Assembly: GCF_002903145.1 (NCBI RefSeq) | Contig: NZ_PPDJ01000007.1 | Location: forward strand, 62,001-126,000 | Origin: Halobacteriovorax sp. DA5 | GTDB lineage: Bacteria; Bdellovibrionota; Bacteriovoracia; Bacteriovoracales; Bacteriovoracaceae | Direction: 5' to 3' | DNA length: 64,000 nt | Part shown: piece after piece, positions 45,361 through 54,779 of the stretch | How the letters are laid out: each line of letters begins with the position of its first letter | Numbering within the stretch: position 1 is the stretch's first letter | The notes under the pieces: generated by a model | The model's database searches: none | What the model saw: the letters and a program-made list of their open reading frames with translations, nothing else | Told to the model about the DNA's origin: nothing | Program-made: the position numbers and the translations under genes

Positions 45361-47276
45361 TACGCTCTTTTAAGTGGAAGAGTGAACACAAAACGAGTTA
45401 AAAAAGAGTCTTCATCAAGGTAAAACTCCCCTCCATGTTTTTCGATATTACTTTTTGAAATACTAAGACCTAATCCCGTTCCCCTATTCTTCTTCTTTGT
45501 TGTAAAGAAAGGCTCCATTATTTTAGCTTTTATATCATCAGGGATACCTCGACCTGTATCTGTAATCGAAACTTCAACATAGTCCTTATCATAATTTCTA
45601 ATTGGTACTGCCTTAAGATTAATTCGTCTTTCACCATTTACTTTAATAAGTTCATCAAATGAATTATTAATGAGATTTAGAAGTACTTGTGCGACCTGCA
45701 CGACAGAGCCATTGATAATAATCGATTCATCTACATTAATGTTGAATTCAATATCATTTTCTTTAAATTTCTCATAACAAAGTGATGTTACATCCTCAAC
45801 TGCTTCAATAAGGTGGAAGTCTTCAAATCGTGACTTGTCTCCATCTTTTGCGAGATGCTTTAGGCCTTTGATGATCTTTGAAATCCTAAATGCCGTGCTT
45901 GAAATACGCCCAGCATTTTTCTTGATACTTTCGAGACCGGTTCTTTGATAAATTCGATTAGCACTTAAATCAATAATCGTGAGAGGATTATTAATTTCAT
46001 GAGCAATACCACTTGCCATCTCACCAATCGATGCCAGTCTTGCCGAGTTAATAATTTGAGATTGCTGCTGAACAAGCTGTACAGTTCGGTCATGGACATT
46101 TCTTTCCAGTTTCTCATTCACTTTAATAAGCGAATCCTTATAACTGCGCTGTTTTTCGAAGAAATAAAGTAAAATAAAAAAGAAAATACAAAGACAAACA
46201 AAACAAGCAAAAACAACGAGAAGCTCTGATTTATACTCGTGATAGAATTGGAAAAAGCTAGACGAGTAACTAATGATCTTAGAGTTTTCCGGCAATTTAT
46301 TGATATTAATCTTATATCTCTTTAACTGATCCAGATCAAAAACAAGATCATTAATAGAATGAGTTATGATAGGAATTTCTGAAATTTTCTTTTCTCCATA
46401 GATGTACTCATCGGCCATACGAGCGATTTCTCGGCCATAGGCCCTACCATCAGAGAGATTTCCCCCAACTATCCCTTTATTAAGTAGGAACTTTAGAAAA
46501 CCATAGATTGGTTGCTTAGAGTACTTGCTAAGAGTCCTAATATTTTCATCGAATTTAAAGTACTTTCCATCACGATCTCTAGCATAAACCCCAAAAAGAA
46601 CAATTGAATCATCTTCAAAATGCTTGGCCATTTCATAGATTTCTTCCATATTGTAATTTTCAATATAGATAACTTTTTGCTTTAGCTGCATTTTTTCAAA
46701 CGAGCTTTCAAATTGTTTTTTAAGATAACGACCAGAGGGAGAAAACTGCGTATTTATCACATATATCTTAGTGGCAGTAGGATTAATTTTCAGAGCACCC
46801 TTAACTGTAGGTATCACATCAAATGTTTCAACAACTCCAGTAAAGTTCTTTTCAGTTCGGTAGATATCACGCTTAAACTTATCATAGCCATTTACACCAC
46901 TAAAAATAATGGGAGCATCATTGAAAATCTCTCTTCGATACTTGATTGCAAAATCAAAGGCATAATCATCAGTTGTTACAATTAAATCAATTTTATGAGA
47001 GCTAAATTTTGTCGCGTAGAGTTCTGCTAAGGCATCATCATAATCGCGTCCAAAAAATCTTTTAGAATCCATATACTCTGTATAAAAATTCATTGAATAT
47101 TTATGACGACTCTGTAAGTGAAAACGAAAGGAGCTATCAATTTCTTCCGTCCAAATATTCCCTTTTTCATATGAGTGGAGCATAAGAATATCATAAGTCT
47201 CTGCCGCTCTAGAAAGTGAAGAAATAAGAATAAATAAAATGAAAATTAGTCGATAGACGGCCTTAAGTAAAATCAT
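45360..47276 (-). CDS. Histidine kinase with ABC-type periplasmic sensor domain (A)
   Basis: This 638-residue protein has a signal/anchor helix (about 5-23), a periplasmic domain of the ABC substrate-binding (PF04392-like) type (about 27-320), and a second helix (about 350-372). Then come a coiled coil, the HisKA box with H426 (GEMASGIAHEINNP) and a full HATPase with DTGRGIP and GTGLGLSI. The sensor domain (DILMLHSYEKGNIWTEEI) suggests binding of a small periplasmic ligand. A close paralogue lies 42 bases upstream. No response regulator is encoded nearby, so the partner is unknown. Confidence 0.88.
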   Translation of the reverse strand: MILLKAVYRLIFILFILISSLSRAAETYDILMLHSYEKGNIWTEEIDSSFRFHLQSRHKYSMNFYTEYMDSKRFFGRDYDDALAELYATKFSSHKIDLIVTTDDYAFDFAIKYRREIFNDAPIIFSGVNGYDKFKRDIYRTEKNFTGVVETFDVIPTVKGALKINPTATKIYVINTQFSPSGRYLKKQFESSFEKMQLKQKVIYIENYNMEEIYEMAKHFEDDSIVLFGVYARDRDGKYFKFDENIRTLSKYSKQPIYGFLKFLLNKGIVGGNLSDGRAYGREIARMADEYIYGEKKISEIPIITHSINDLVFDLDQLKRYKININKLPENSKIISYSSSFFQFYHEYKSELLVVFACFVCLCIFFFILLYFFEKQRSYKDSLIKVNEKLERNVHDRTVQLVQQQSQIINSARLASIGEMASGIAHEINNPLTIIDLSANRIYQRTGLESIKKNAGRISSTAFRISKIIKGLKHLAKDGDKSRFEDFHLIEAVEDVTSLCYEKFKENDIEFNINVDESIIINGSVVQVAQVLLNLINNSFDELIKVNGERRINLKAVPIRNYDKDYVEVSITDTGRGIPDDIKAKIMEPFFTTKKKNRGTGLGLSISKSNIEKHGGEFYLDEDSFLTRFVFTLPLKRA

Positions 47277-47318
47277 TCTAAATAAATATCACTTAATCTT
47301 CGTATTGTAATCAGTTAT

Positions 47319-49205
47319 TTAGGCAGTTGGTAGCTGAATAACGAAACGGGTGTTAGGGCTCGACCTATCCACGAAGATACGGCCTTTATGATGCTCAATT
47401 ATATTCTTACAAATACTTAGGCCTAGTCCAGTACCTCTTTGATCAACCTTAGTTGTAAAGAATGGCTCCATGATTCTTTCAAAGATCTCTTCAGAAATTC
47501 CTTTTCCAGAATCTGTCACTGAAATTTCAACGATATCCTTTTCTTTTTTTCCTTCGAGCTTGATCCAGCGTTCACTGTCTCCCTGAACTAATTCATCAAA
47601 AGAATTATTGAGAAGGTTCAAAACCACTTGTGAAATCTGTACTGGTGCCCCGTGAACCTTTAGGTTCTCGTCGACATCAATCTTAAAGTGAATTTCGTTC
47701 TCTTTAAATCTTGCCTGACAAATTGAAATGACATCTTCAATAGCAACCTTAATATTCACGAGTTCACTAGTTAGACTAGCATCCTCTTTGGCCAGTTGCT
47801 TGAGTCCTTTAATAATTTTTGAAATACGATCAACAGTTAGTTTGATTTTTTCTGCCGACTTTAAGACAACTTCATTATCTGACAATTGAATAATTCGATA
47901 AGCACTTAAATCAATGATTGTTAGTGGGTTATTAATTTCATGAGCGATCCCACTTGCCATCTCTCCAATCGAAGCAAGCTTTGCAGAATTGATAAGTTTC
48001 GACTGCTGCTCAATTAACTGTCTTGTTCTTTTTTCAACTCTATCCTCTAATTGTTCATTGATTCGAAGAACTTCTTTCTTATGCTTCTTTTGTTGCTCAA
48101 AATGATAAGCAAGAACAACTAAACTAATAAATAAACACGCAAAAGAAAAAAGAATAAACCAAAACTCGAAAGTATACTCTTCATAGAAGCGCAGCAATTT
48201 ATTATTACGATTTATAATTTGTGAATTAACTGGTAGCTTATGGAAATCAAGACCAAATTTAACAATTTTAGCGTAATCAAAAATAGCTGGTGCCTCGACA
48301 TCCTCAACTATAGCAATCGAATTAATGTCTTCACCAGCAATAATCTGATTAGCAATTAAAGCTGCTTTCTTCCCGTAGAGCTCACCACTTGTAAAATATC
48401 CACCAGTCAGGCCGTAAGGCAAATAGTATTTCAAGAAACCATAAATTGGCACGTTTGAGCGCCTTGCTAACTCACCAAGGTTTTTTTCAAAGTCTAAAAA
48501 ATTTCCATCACGATCACGAGAAAAACCGCCATAAAGAGCAAACGAACCTTTTTCTAATTTTTCAACTTTCTTATAAAGGCTATCTGCTGATATATCCTCT
48601 AGGTATTCAACTTTATCTGCGAGTCCTAACTTGGAAATTGATTTTTGAAACTCTTTCTTTAAGTACTTACCTGATGGTGTATGAATCGTATTAATTACAT
48701 AGAATTTTTTAGCTTTTGGATGCAGGCTTTGAGAAAGCTCGAGCATTTTATCAATTTTGAAACTCTCAACGAGTCCGGTGTAATTTTTTTCGAGTCGATA
48801 TTTCTGTTTAAATTCATCACTGTAGCCGTTAACACCGGTAAAAATAATCTGACTATTTTGAAAAAGTTTGTCTCGATACTTCATGGCAAAGGCAAACGCA
48901 TTGTCATCTGAAGTAATAATTAATTTAATATTTCGATCAGAGTACTTTATTGAGAATAGATTATAGAGCCTCTCACCATAGTCTCGCCCGTAGAATCGCT
49001 TAGAGTCCATATACTCTGTATAAACATCTAGGTGATTGCTTTCACTATGAAGGTTTTTCTTAATCGACTGATCAATAAGATCTGTCCAAATACTATCTCG
49101 AGAGTAAGAGTGCAGTATAAGCACCTCGTACTTATCCATCGCTAAGCTTGGAAAGATTGATAGGAAAAACGTGAATGTTAAAATTAATGCCCTGGCCCAG
49201 TTCAC
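47319..49205 (-). CDS. Histidine kinase with ABC-type periplasmic sensor domain (B)
   Basis: This 628-residue protein with a GTG start has the same architecture as kinase A along its whole length. The signal/anchor is followed by a periplasmic domain (YEVLILHSYSRDSIWTDLI), a second helix near 345-368, H422 in GEMASGIAHEINNP and an intact HATPase (DSGKGIS, GTGLGLSI). The two sensor domains share landmarks such as TEYMDSKRF(Y/F)GRDY and INT..(T/S)PSGRYLKK-type segments, so the genes arose by tandem duplication. They may respond to different ligands or form heterodimers. Confidence 0.88.
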   Translation of the reverse strand: MNWARALILTFTFFLSIFPSLAMDKYEVLILHSYSRDSIWTDLIDQSIKKNLHSESNHLDVYTEYMDSKRFYGRDYGERLYNLFSIKYSDRNIKLIITSDDNAFAFAMKYRDKLFQNSQIIFTGVNGYSDEFKQKYRLEKNYTGLVESFKIDKMLELSQSLHPKAKKFYVINTIHTPSGKYLKKEFQKSISKLGLADKVEYLEDISADSLYKKVEKLEKGSFALYGGFSRDRDGNFLDFEKNLGELARRSNVPIYGFLKYYLPYGLTGGYFTSGELYGKKAALIANQIIAGEDINSIAIVEDVEAPAIFDYAKIVKFGLDFHKLPVNSQIINRNNKLLRFYEEYTFEFWFILFSFACLFISLVVLAYHFEQQKKHKKEVLRINEQLEDRVEKRTRQLIEQQSKLINSAKLASIGEMASGIAHEINNPLTIIDLSAYRIIQLSDNEVVLKSAEKIKLTVDRISKIIKGLKQLAKEDASLTSELVNIKVAIEDVISICQARFKENEIHFKIDVDENLKVHGAPVQISQVVLNLLNNSFDELVQGDSERWIKLEGKKEKDIVEISVTDSGKGISEEIFERIMEPFFTTKVDQRGTGLGLSICKNIIEHHKGRIFVDRSSPNTRFVIQLPTA

Positions 49206-49292
49206 AACTTTATAATTAACATTTTATCGCTAAAATGTATTGATAAAATTTATCGATTTAGCAATAAATCTTCATAAAGCGCTGAAATCACA

Positions 49293-49862
49293 CTATGGAA
49301 TTAAGTAAAAATTAACCTCAATATCATCATGCACAGTTGCGATCCATATCGATGGATCCGGGACTTCGAGCTTCTTTAAAGACAGTACAGATTTTCCAAC
49401 CAGTGAGATTTTACCATCTGCAGCAATATTTTTTTCAATGAAAATATCCACAGAATGTTTCTTATTTCGAACCTCTATAATTCCCGGATTTAACTCACCT
49501 AGTCTAACCGGTCCAGGAATACGAACAATAATATGAGGATTCTGATTCACTTCAAGACACTTCTCATACATTTTCTCATTACGAGACTCATTATCTGTAT
49601 CTAATTCTTTGGCATCGATTTTAATTGAAATATCTTTGTATCTTCCATTTTTATTTTTTTTATACGTAATACTAGCGACTTTAACGACACCTTGAAAATC
49701 AGTAGTTATAACACCGGCCTTTGTCGACGACATATTAAATATGATTCGATTTTGAGCATTGAGGGCCTGCTCAAAGCTTTCATACTTCAAGCTCAACTGT
49801 GATGCTGAAATATTACTTACTTGTAAAAAAATTAAAATAAAAACAATTTTATAATATTTCAT
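49293..49862 (-). CDS. YceI-like secreted protein
   Basis: This 189-residue protein has a signal peptide (MKYYKIVFILIFLQVSNISA) and then a lipocalin-like fold of the YceI type. LDTDNESRNEKMYEKCLEV is the characteristic loop, and IWIATVHDDIEVNFYL the last strand. YceI proteins bind isoprenoid or other long-chain lipids in the periplasm. It is the last gene of the polyketide operon, seven bases after the flavoprotein gene, and could carry the lipid product or a precursor. Similarity is diverged but the landmarks are consistent. Confidence 0.75.
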   Translation of the reverse strand: MKYYKIVFILIFLQVSNISASQLSLKYESFEQALNAQNRIIFNMSSTKAGVITTDFQGVVKVASITYKKNKNGRYKDISIKIDAKELDTDNESRNEKMYEKCLEVNQNPHIIVRIPGPVRLGELNPGIIEVRNKKHSVDIFIEKNIAADGKISLVGKSVLSLKKLEVPDPSIWIATVHDDIEVNFYLIP

Positions 49863-49869
49863 ATAAACC

Positions 49870-51033
49870 TCATGAGAAAATAATTCTGAAAAGACCTTTT
49901 AATGGAGTATGTATATTTCCAATGATTCCGATGAAGGTATCTCTTCTTTTTTTACTATGATTCAAAAATTTTGCAATAAGCTCAACCAACCATGAACGGC
50001 GGATCAGCCACTGGAAGCAAATATTAAGAAATGTTTTTTCCCGAAAGTATTTCTCTTTCTTGTACTTATAAACTTGTAATGAAGAGTTATAATCAAAACA
50101 AACTTTTGAAATATTGATACTTTCGAAAAGCATATTCGCTGTTAATAAAGCATTAAAGATACCTTCTCCAGTAATTGGGTCAATAAAGCCTGCGGCATCA
50201 CCAATTAGGGCCACATTATTTCCAATAACATCTCTTACACTGTGCTCAATTGGAAAACTTGTATGGATCTTATTTTCTTCGTCTAGTGTAACCCCTAGCT
50301 CATCTTTAATACTTTCAAGATAATACTTGAAAGCATTGCGTGCACTTCCATATTTCTTGATTTCATCAGCTCCACAAACAAGAGAGAGATTTAATTCATA
50401 ATTCGAAATAGGATCAACACCAAGGTAACTTCCCTTTTCGAAGATAAACATTTGTCCCTTTCTTACTGGAACTTTACCTGTATTAAGCCAAGCATGTAGA
50501 GCGATACGTTTTTTTGAATTAGGCAATTGAAGATTTAAATATCGTGCAACAATTGAGTTGCGCCCATCTGCACCGACGAGAAGTCGAGAATAATATATAT
50601 CACCAACAACTGTCTCAACTCTCCAATATGTTCCTAAATACTCCATACTTACAACACTTTGATTAAGTCGAAAGTCTGCACCGCTTTCAGTTGCGAGATT
50701 TACCAATCTTTGATCGAGAATCTTACGATTAACACTGACACCAAAATTTTTCTTTCCGCCCTCACTCATAGGGAATGTACTGTTAACACTGCGGCCTTTT
50801 GGTGTATGTATCACCATACCATCAAGCGGCAAGAAGTCTTTATAAACAGATTGTAGGTTTAGATTATCAAGGAGTTTCACACCTTGGGGACAAAGATATT
50901 CGCCGCATACTTTACGACCGATATCTTTATTTCTTTCAAGAATCAGTACTTTTGAATTTTGTTCAGCAAGCAAGTGGCCAAGTAGTGCCCCTGCGGGACC
51001 ACCACCAACAATGAGTACATCGTAAATATTCAT
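49870..51033 (-). CDS. FAD-dependent oxidoreductase of the polyketide operon
   Basis: This protein has 387 residues from the ATG at 51033 (GAGGAG upstream, ATGA overlap with the exporter gene); a GTG two codons earlier is the alternative. It has the dinucleotide motif GGGPAGALLG near residue 10, then RKVCGEYLCPQG, VGADGRNSIVARYL and GDAAGFIDPITGEGI. These place it in the geranylgeranyl-reductase / aromatic hydroxylase superfamily. In a type III polyketide operon it probably hydroxylates or reduces the alkyl-resorcinol or pyrone product. The C-terminus is basic and may touch the membrane. Confidence 0.85.
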   Translation of the reverse strand: MNIYDVLIVGGGPAGALLGHLLAEQNSKVLILERNKDIGRKVCGEYLCPQGVKLLDNLNLQSVYKDFLPLDGMVIHTPKGRSVNSTFPMSEGGKKNFGVSVNRKILDQRLVNLATESGADFRLNQSVVSMEYLGTYWRVETVVGDIYYSRLLVGADGRNSIVARYLNLQLPNSKKRIALHAWLNTGKVPVRKGQMFIFEKGSYLGVDPISNYELNLSLVCGADEIKKYGSARNAFKYYLESIKDELGVTLDEENKIHTSFPIEHSVRDVIGNNVALIGDAAGFIDPITGEGIFNALLTANMLFESINISKVCFDYNSSLQVYKYKKEKYFREKTFLNICFQWLIRRSWLVELIAKFLNHSKKRRDTFIGIIGNIHTPLKGLFRIIFS

Positions 51034-53060
51034 TTCCACTCCTCAACGATCTCCTTAAGAGATGCATTACTTAAATAAAGAGTTGGTAGAACAAAAAGAT
51101 CAAAAATCATTCCACAGAATAAAATGAAAGATAAATTCACACCAAATTCTCTAATTGGTAAAAAGTCATATATTCCAAATAATAAGAATGCGATAATTAA
51201 AGTTAATGAGCTTGTCAAAATAGGCTTAACAATTGTTTCGACATATACATCAAAGTTCCCCCTTCTTTGGTCAAAGAAATGAAGTAGATGAAATGTACTA
51301 TCCACGACAATTCCAAGCCCCACACTATATGTCATGACGGTTGCAATATTTAGAGACATTCCCATGATATTTAGAAACCCCAGAGATAATCCTAGAGGCA
51401 TTGTATTAACCAAAATAAAGATAGCAAATAGCTTTAGCTGTCGTAAGAAGACAACTGCAATTGTTGCCATGACAATGAGACTCAGTAAAAAGCTTTTTGA
51501 AAGAGTATGTACCATTGCTTTTTGAGAAATCATTAAATTATAGTATAGGCCATCGAGGCGAAAACTTCTATCGCCTATAATCCCCTTTACTTTATTTAAT
51601 AAAATTTCATATTGATCAACATTTAAAGGAGTTCCAAGTAGTGTGATTTTATATTGTGAGTCTATTGGGTAAGCTTCCCTGATACCTTCAGCAGCTTTTG
51701 AATATAGCGTAGCATAGGCGAATTGATTATCCGGTAGAGAATAACTTCCACTATACGCTTCATTTATTTTTCTAACAACAAGGTTTCGAGATAATACTCT
51801 TACACCATGAATTGTCCCTAACTCATCTTCAACTTGTGTAAGCTTTATTAACTCCTCATATGATAGATCTCCCATACCAATCTCTAAAAGAGGTACACCT
51901 CCTGCTAAAACAGCGATGTCATTAAAACTCTTTGCAATATTAGTCTCCCTTGGGAAATACTTGGTTGCATCAGTTACGATAGCAACATTTTTACCACCCC
52001 AAACTCCTAAGAGAATTGAAAAAAAACTAATGATCATGAAAGAGAGGGCCGAAAAACTTTTTCGTGGATATTTTTTTAGAATGACTCCCTTAGCTTCATT
52101 GAGCTTTAATAAGCCTTCAACACTAAGTAACCAAATAATTGAAAGCAAAGAGCTCAATAAAATCATGATGCTACTTAGTAGTCCAAAGATGCGGATAACA
52201 TAAATCTCACTCACATATAATGAAAGGAAGCCTATGAAAGTTGTAATAAGCATAAGTGCTATTGGGCGAATTTTATGCTTTAGCGCCTTAGATAAAGAAC
52301 CTTCCTTTCTGGCAGAGAAATAAATGTGTTGTCCAAGAGAAAGGATAATCACAAATGTCATCAGCGGTACAATTGAAGTCACCATATTCATAGTGCCAAA
52401 AAAATACTTAATAGCACTAAGGCCAAAAAGTGCACTAAAGAGACATGGGATAAAAAGTACAATTGTCGTGAGGAAGTTTTTAATAAATACAAATAAAAGC
52501 AAGAATGAAAATATAAATAAAATCGGAAAAAGTCTATCTTGAACAAGAGCTGAAGATTTATCTAGATGATAATTTGTATACTCATGGCCAGCACAGAAGA
52601 AAAGATTTTCATCTTCCACTCTTCTGATAACTTCTTTTAGTTGGTTTTTTTCACCATTATTAAAAATAAGCAGCCCCATGCGATTTGCTGAAATGAGTTC
52701 TGCTTTTGCAAGTGTCCCCTTTTGTAATTCAATTTCTAATTCATGGCGATCTTTAACAAGATTATGAGGATAAACAAAGTAGCATTCATCACGACATATC
52801 TTCTCAAGCTCTTTACCGAAGTTTTCGAGACTTGAATACGCTTCAAGACTCGCCACTTCATTTGTATAAACGACTAGCGAATCTACTTCTGGGTAATCTT
52901 GCTGAAATGCCTTAAACTGTTCTATCCCCTTATCTGTTAAGAAGATTGACTCAGGATTCTTTTGTTTTAAATCCTTTGTATAAAACAACATTCCAGCGAA
53001 GCCCCCTAGAAATAGGATAATAAATAGAGATCTGAAGATCGCTTTTATTATGACCTCCAC
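51030..53060 (-). CDS. MMPL/RND-superfamily lipid exporter
   Basis: This 676-residue inner-membrane protein starts at a GTG with GGAG upstream and overlaps the polyketide synthase by 13 bases. Two symmetrical halves each have a periplasmic domain and a bundle of helices. In the helices TSIVPLMTFVIILSLGQHIY and ATVMTYSVGLGIVVDSTFHL the second contains the D of the proton relay. MMPL-type pumps move lipids across the membrane, so here it probably exports the product of the polyketide synthase. Confidence 0.85.
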   Translation of the reverse strand: MEVIIKAIFRSLFIILFLGGFAGMLFYTKDLKQKNPESIFLTDKGIEQFKAFQQDYPEVDSLVVYTNEVASLEAYSSLENFGKELEKICRDECYFVYPHNLVKDRHELEIELQKGTLAKAELISANRMGLLIFNNGEKNQLKEVIRRVEDENLFFCAGHEYTNYHLDKSSALVQDRLFPILFIFSFLLLFVFIKNFLTTIVLFIPCLFSALFGLSAIKYFFGTMNMVTSIVPLMTFVIILSLGQHIYFSARKEGSLSKALKHKIRPIALMLITTFIGFLSLYVSEIYVIRIFGLLSSIMILLSSLLSIIWLLSVEGLLKLNEAKGVILKKYPRKSFSALSFMIISFFSILLGVWGGKNVAIVTDATKYFPRETNIAKSFNDIAVLAGGVPLLEIGMGDLSYEELIKLTQVEDELGTIHGVRVLSRNLVVRKINEAYSGSYSLPDNQFAYATLYSKAAEGIREAYPIDSQYKITLLGTPLNVDQYEILLNKVKGIIGDRSFRLDGLYYNLMISQKAMVHTLSKSFLLSLIVMATIAVVFLRQLKLFAIFILVNTMPLGLSLGFLNIMGMSLNIATVMTYSVGLGIVVDSTFHLLHFFDQRRGNFDVYVETIVKPILTSSLTLIIAFLLFGIYDFLPIREFGVNLSFILFCGMIFDLFVLPTLYLSNASLKEIVEEWK

Positions 53061-54106
53061 TCTAAAAGAATACTTTGGGCCATAAAGCCAGGGCCGAATG
53101 CTAGCATATAACCACGCTGCCCACTTTCAATAACTCTTTCTCTTGTAACCTTGTCAAAGATATGAAGAATTGTCGCAGATGACATATTCCCACAATTCTC
53201 AAGAACCCACTTAGACTCTGAAATATCTTTGTCATAATCACCAATATAGTCTTCAACCATTTGAATGATCTTCTTACCTCCTGGGTGAAACATATAATTA
53301 TCTATATCTTCAATCTTTAGGCCATTGCGCTCTAAAAACGGTAAGAAAATATTTTCAAAATTTCCTTCAATTGCACTTGGTACATCTTTATCTAAAACAA
53401 TTTTAAGTCCTGAGTTAATTAGCTCAAATCCCATCAGGTATTCACCATGAGAAAAGTTATACATATCTGTATCGATAATATGAGCACCTTTACCTTCGCC
53501 ACCTTTTAAAACAGCACAAGCAAAACCGTCAGAGAAAATTGCTGTTGAAACAAGATTGGCAGCATCAAGATCATTAAGTTGGAAAGTGATACTTGGTATT
53601 TCCATTGTTAAAACAAGTGCTGTTTTATCAGGATTGGCCTTTAAGAATTCATCTGCATAAATTAATGCCGACGTTCCTCCTGCGCATCCCATCTCTGTTA
53701 CTGGCAAACGAACGACATCTTTTCGTAAACCAAATTCATTGACGAGATAAGCATCAACTGAAGGAATCATAAAACCTGTACAACTAGTTGTGATGATATA
53801 GTCAACTTCACTTGGGTCGATATTAGACTTTTCAAACGTTTGCTTTAGTAACCTCTTACCGTACTCAACCATTTTGCCCTTGTAGATATTATTCTTCTCT
53901 TCAAAACTTAAGTCTGAAAATACAGTCTCAAGATCGACAACCGCACTACGCTGATCTATTTTGGAGCCCTTAAATATTTTCAGGGCCTTACGTTTTGTCA
54001 TTTCATCAACATTCTTCAGCCACAGGCGTTGGGCAGCTTCAATGATCTCTTCTGTTTTGTAAGTGTAATCTGGTTTATAAGTTTCCATGTGAACAATACG
54101 AGTCAT
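53048..54106 (-). CDS. Type III polyketide synthase
   Basis: This 352-residue homodimeric ketosynthase of the chalcone/stilbene synthase superfamily extends a long-chain acyl starter with malonyl-CoA to alkylpyrones, alkylresorcinols or related phenols. The catalytic triad is complete: Cys141 (EMGCAGG), His274 (MFHPGG) and Asn307 (ENCGNMSS). The His-Asn spacing of 33 equals that of plant enzymes. TTSCTGFMIPS is the other landmark. AAAGGAGG precedes the ATG. It heads the operon PKS-MMPL-flavoprotein-YceI and faces a membrane-bound LuxR regulator. Confidence 0.93.
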   Translation of the reverse strand: MTRIVHMETYKPDYTYKTEEIIEAAQRLWLKNVDEMTKRKALKIFKGSKIDQRSAVVDLETVFSDLSFEEKNNIYKGKMVEYGKRLLKQTFEKSNIDPSEVDYIITTSCTGFMIPSVDAYLVNEFGLRKDVVRLPVTEMGCAGGTSALIYADEFLKANPDKTALVLTMEIPSITFQLNDLDAANLVSTAIFSDGFACAVLKGGEGKGAHIIDTDMYNFSHGEYLMGFELINSGLKIVLDKDVPSAIEGNFENIFLPFLERNGLKIEDIDNYMFHPGGKKIIQMVEDYIGDYDKDISESKWVLENCGNMSSATILHIFDKVTRERVIESGQRGYMLAFGPGFMAQSILLEWRS

Positions 54107-54236
54107 TTGTTCCTCCTTTCGTAGAGAAAGAATCGTTCAAAACCTTAAATTTTGTAACTGGACGAAAGTCCTAATTCCAAATAAAATGTGTATTATCAGA
54201 TAGATACAATATTTATACGACTAAGGTCCTAGAACT

Positions 54237-54752
54237 ATGCTTAATAAACGTGAACGCCTAATTACTGGATTACTCTTCCTCTTTATCTCTCTTTTTCTTA
54301 TTTATGATATTTATGAGGACATCAGTGATGGCTCGACATATGAGCACGTTATCGAAGAAGGCATCATAATGTTCATAGGTCTCATCGGAACTGGTGTTCT
54401 ATGGTTCAAGTGGCTATTTACAAAAAAAGAAAACTTAAGAATTAATTCAGACGTTACAAAGTTAAAATCTGACCTAGAAAGTTATAAACGAAAAACTCAA
54501 GATCTTTCACGCGGTCTCTCTGAAAAAATTAATGATCAATTAAATGAATGGGCATTAACAAAATCAGAGAAAGACATCTCACTTTTATTGTTAAAAGGCC
54601 TAACAATAAAAGAGATTGCTGATATTAGATCCACATCAGAGAAAACAATTAAGCAACACTGCACTAATATCTATAGTAAATCAAACCTCAGTGGACGTAG
54701 TGAATTATCGGCATTCTTTTTAGAGGATATTTTAGTCATTGATAGGTTATAA
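54237..54752 (+). CDS. Membrane-anchored LuxR-type regulator
   Basis: This 171-residue protein has two N-terminal helices (about 8-24 and 42-62) and a coiled-coil linker. The C-terminal LuxR/GerE helix-turn-helix (about 108-165) carries GLTIKEIADIRSTSEKTIKQH and the recognition helix HCTNIYSKSNLSGRSEL. It lacks a receiver or autoinducer domain, so it probably senses the membrane. It is divergent from the type III polyketide synthase across 130 bases, which makes it the best candidate regulator of that operon. The target is inferred from position only. Confidence 0.82.
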   Translation: MLNKRERLITGLLFLFISLFLIYDIYEDISDGSTYEHVIEEGIIMFIGLIGTGVLWFKWLFTKKENLRINSDVTKLKSDLESYKRKTQDLSRGLSEKINDQLNEWALTKSEKDISLLLLKGLTIKEIADIRSTSEKTIKQHCTNIYSKSNLSGRSELSAFFLEDILVIDRL

Positions 54753-54779
54753 TCTCTATAGAAAAATAATCAAGAACAA

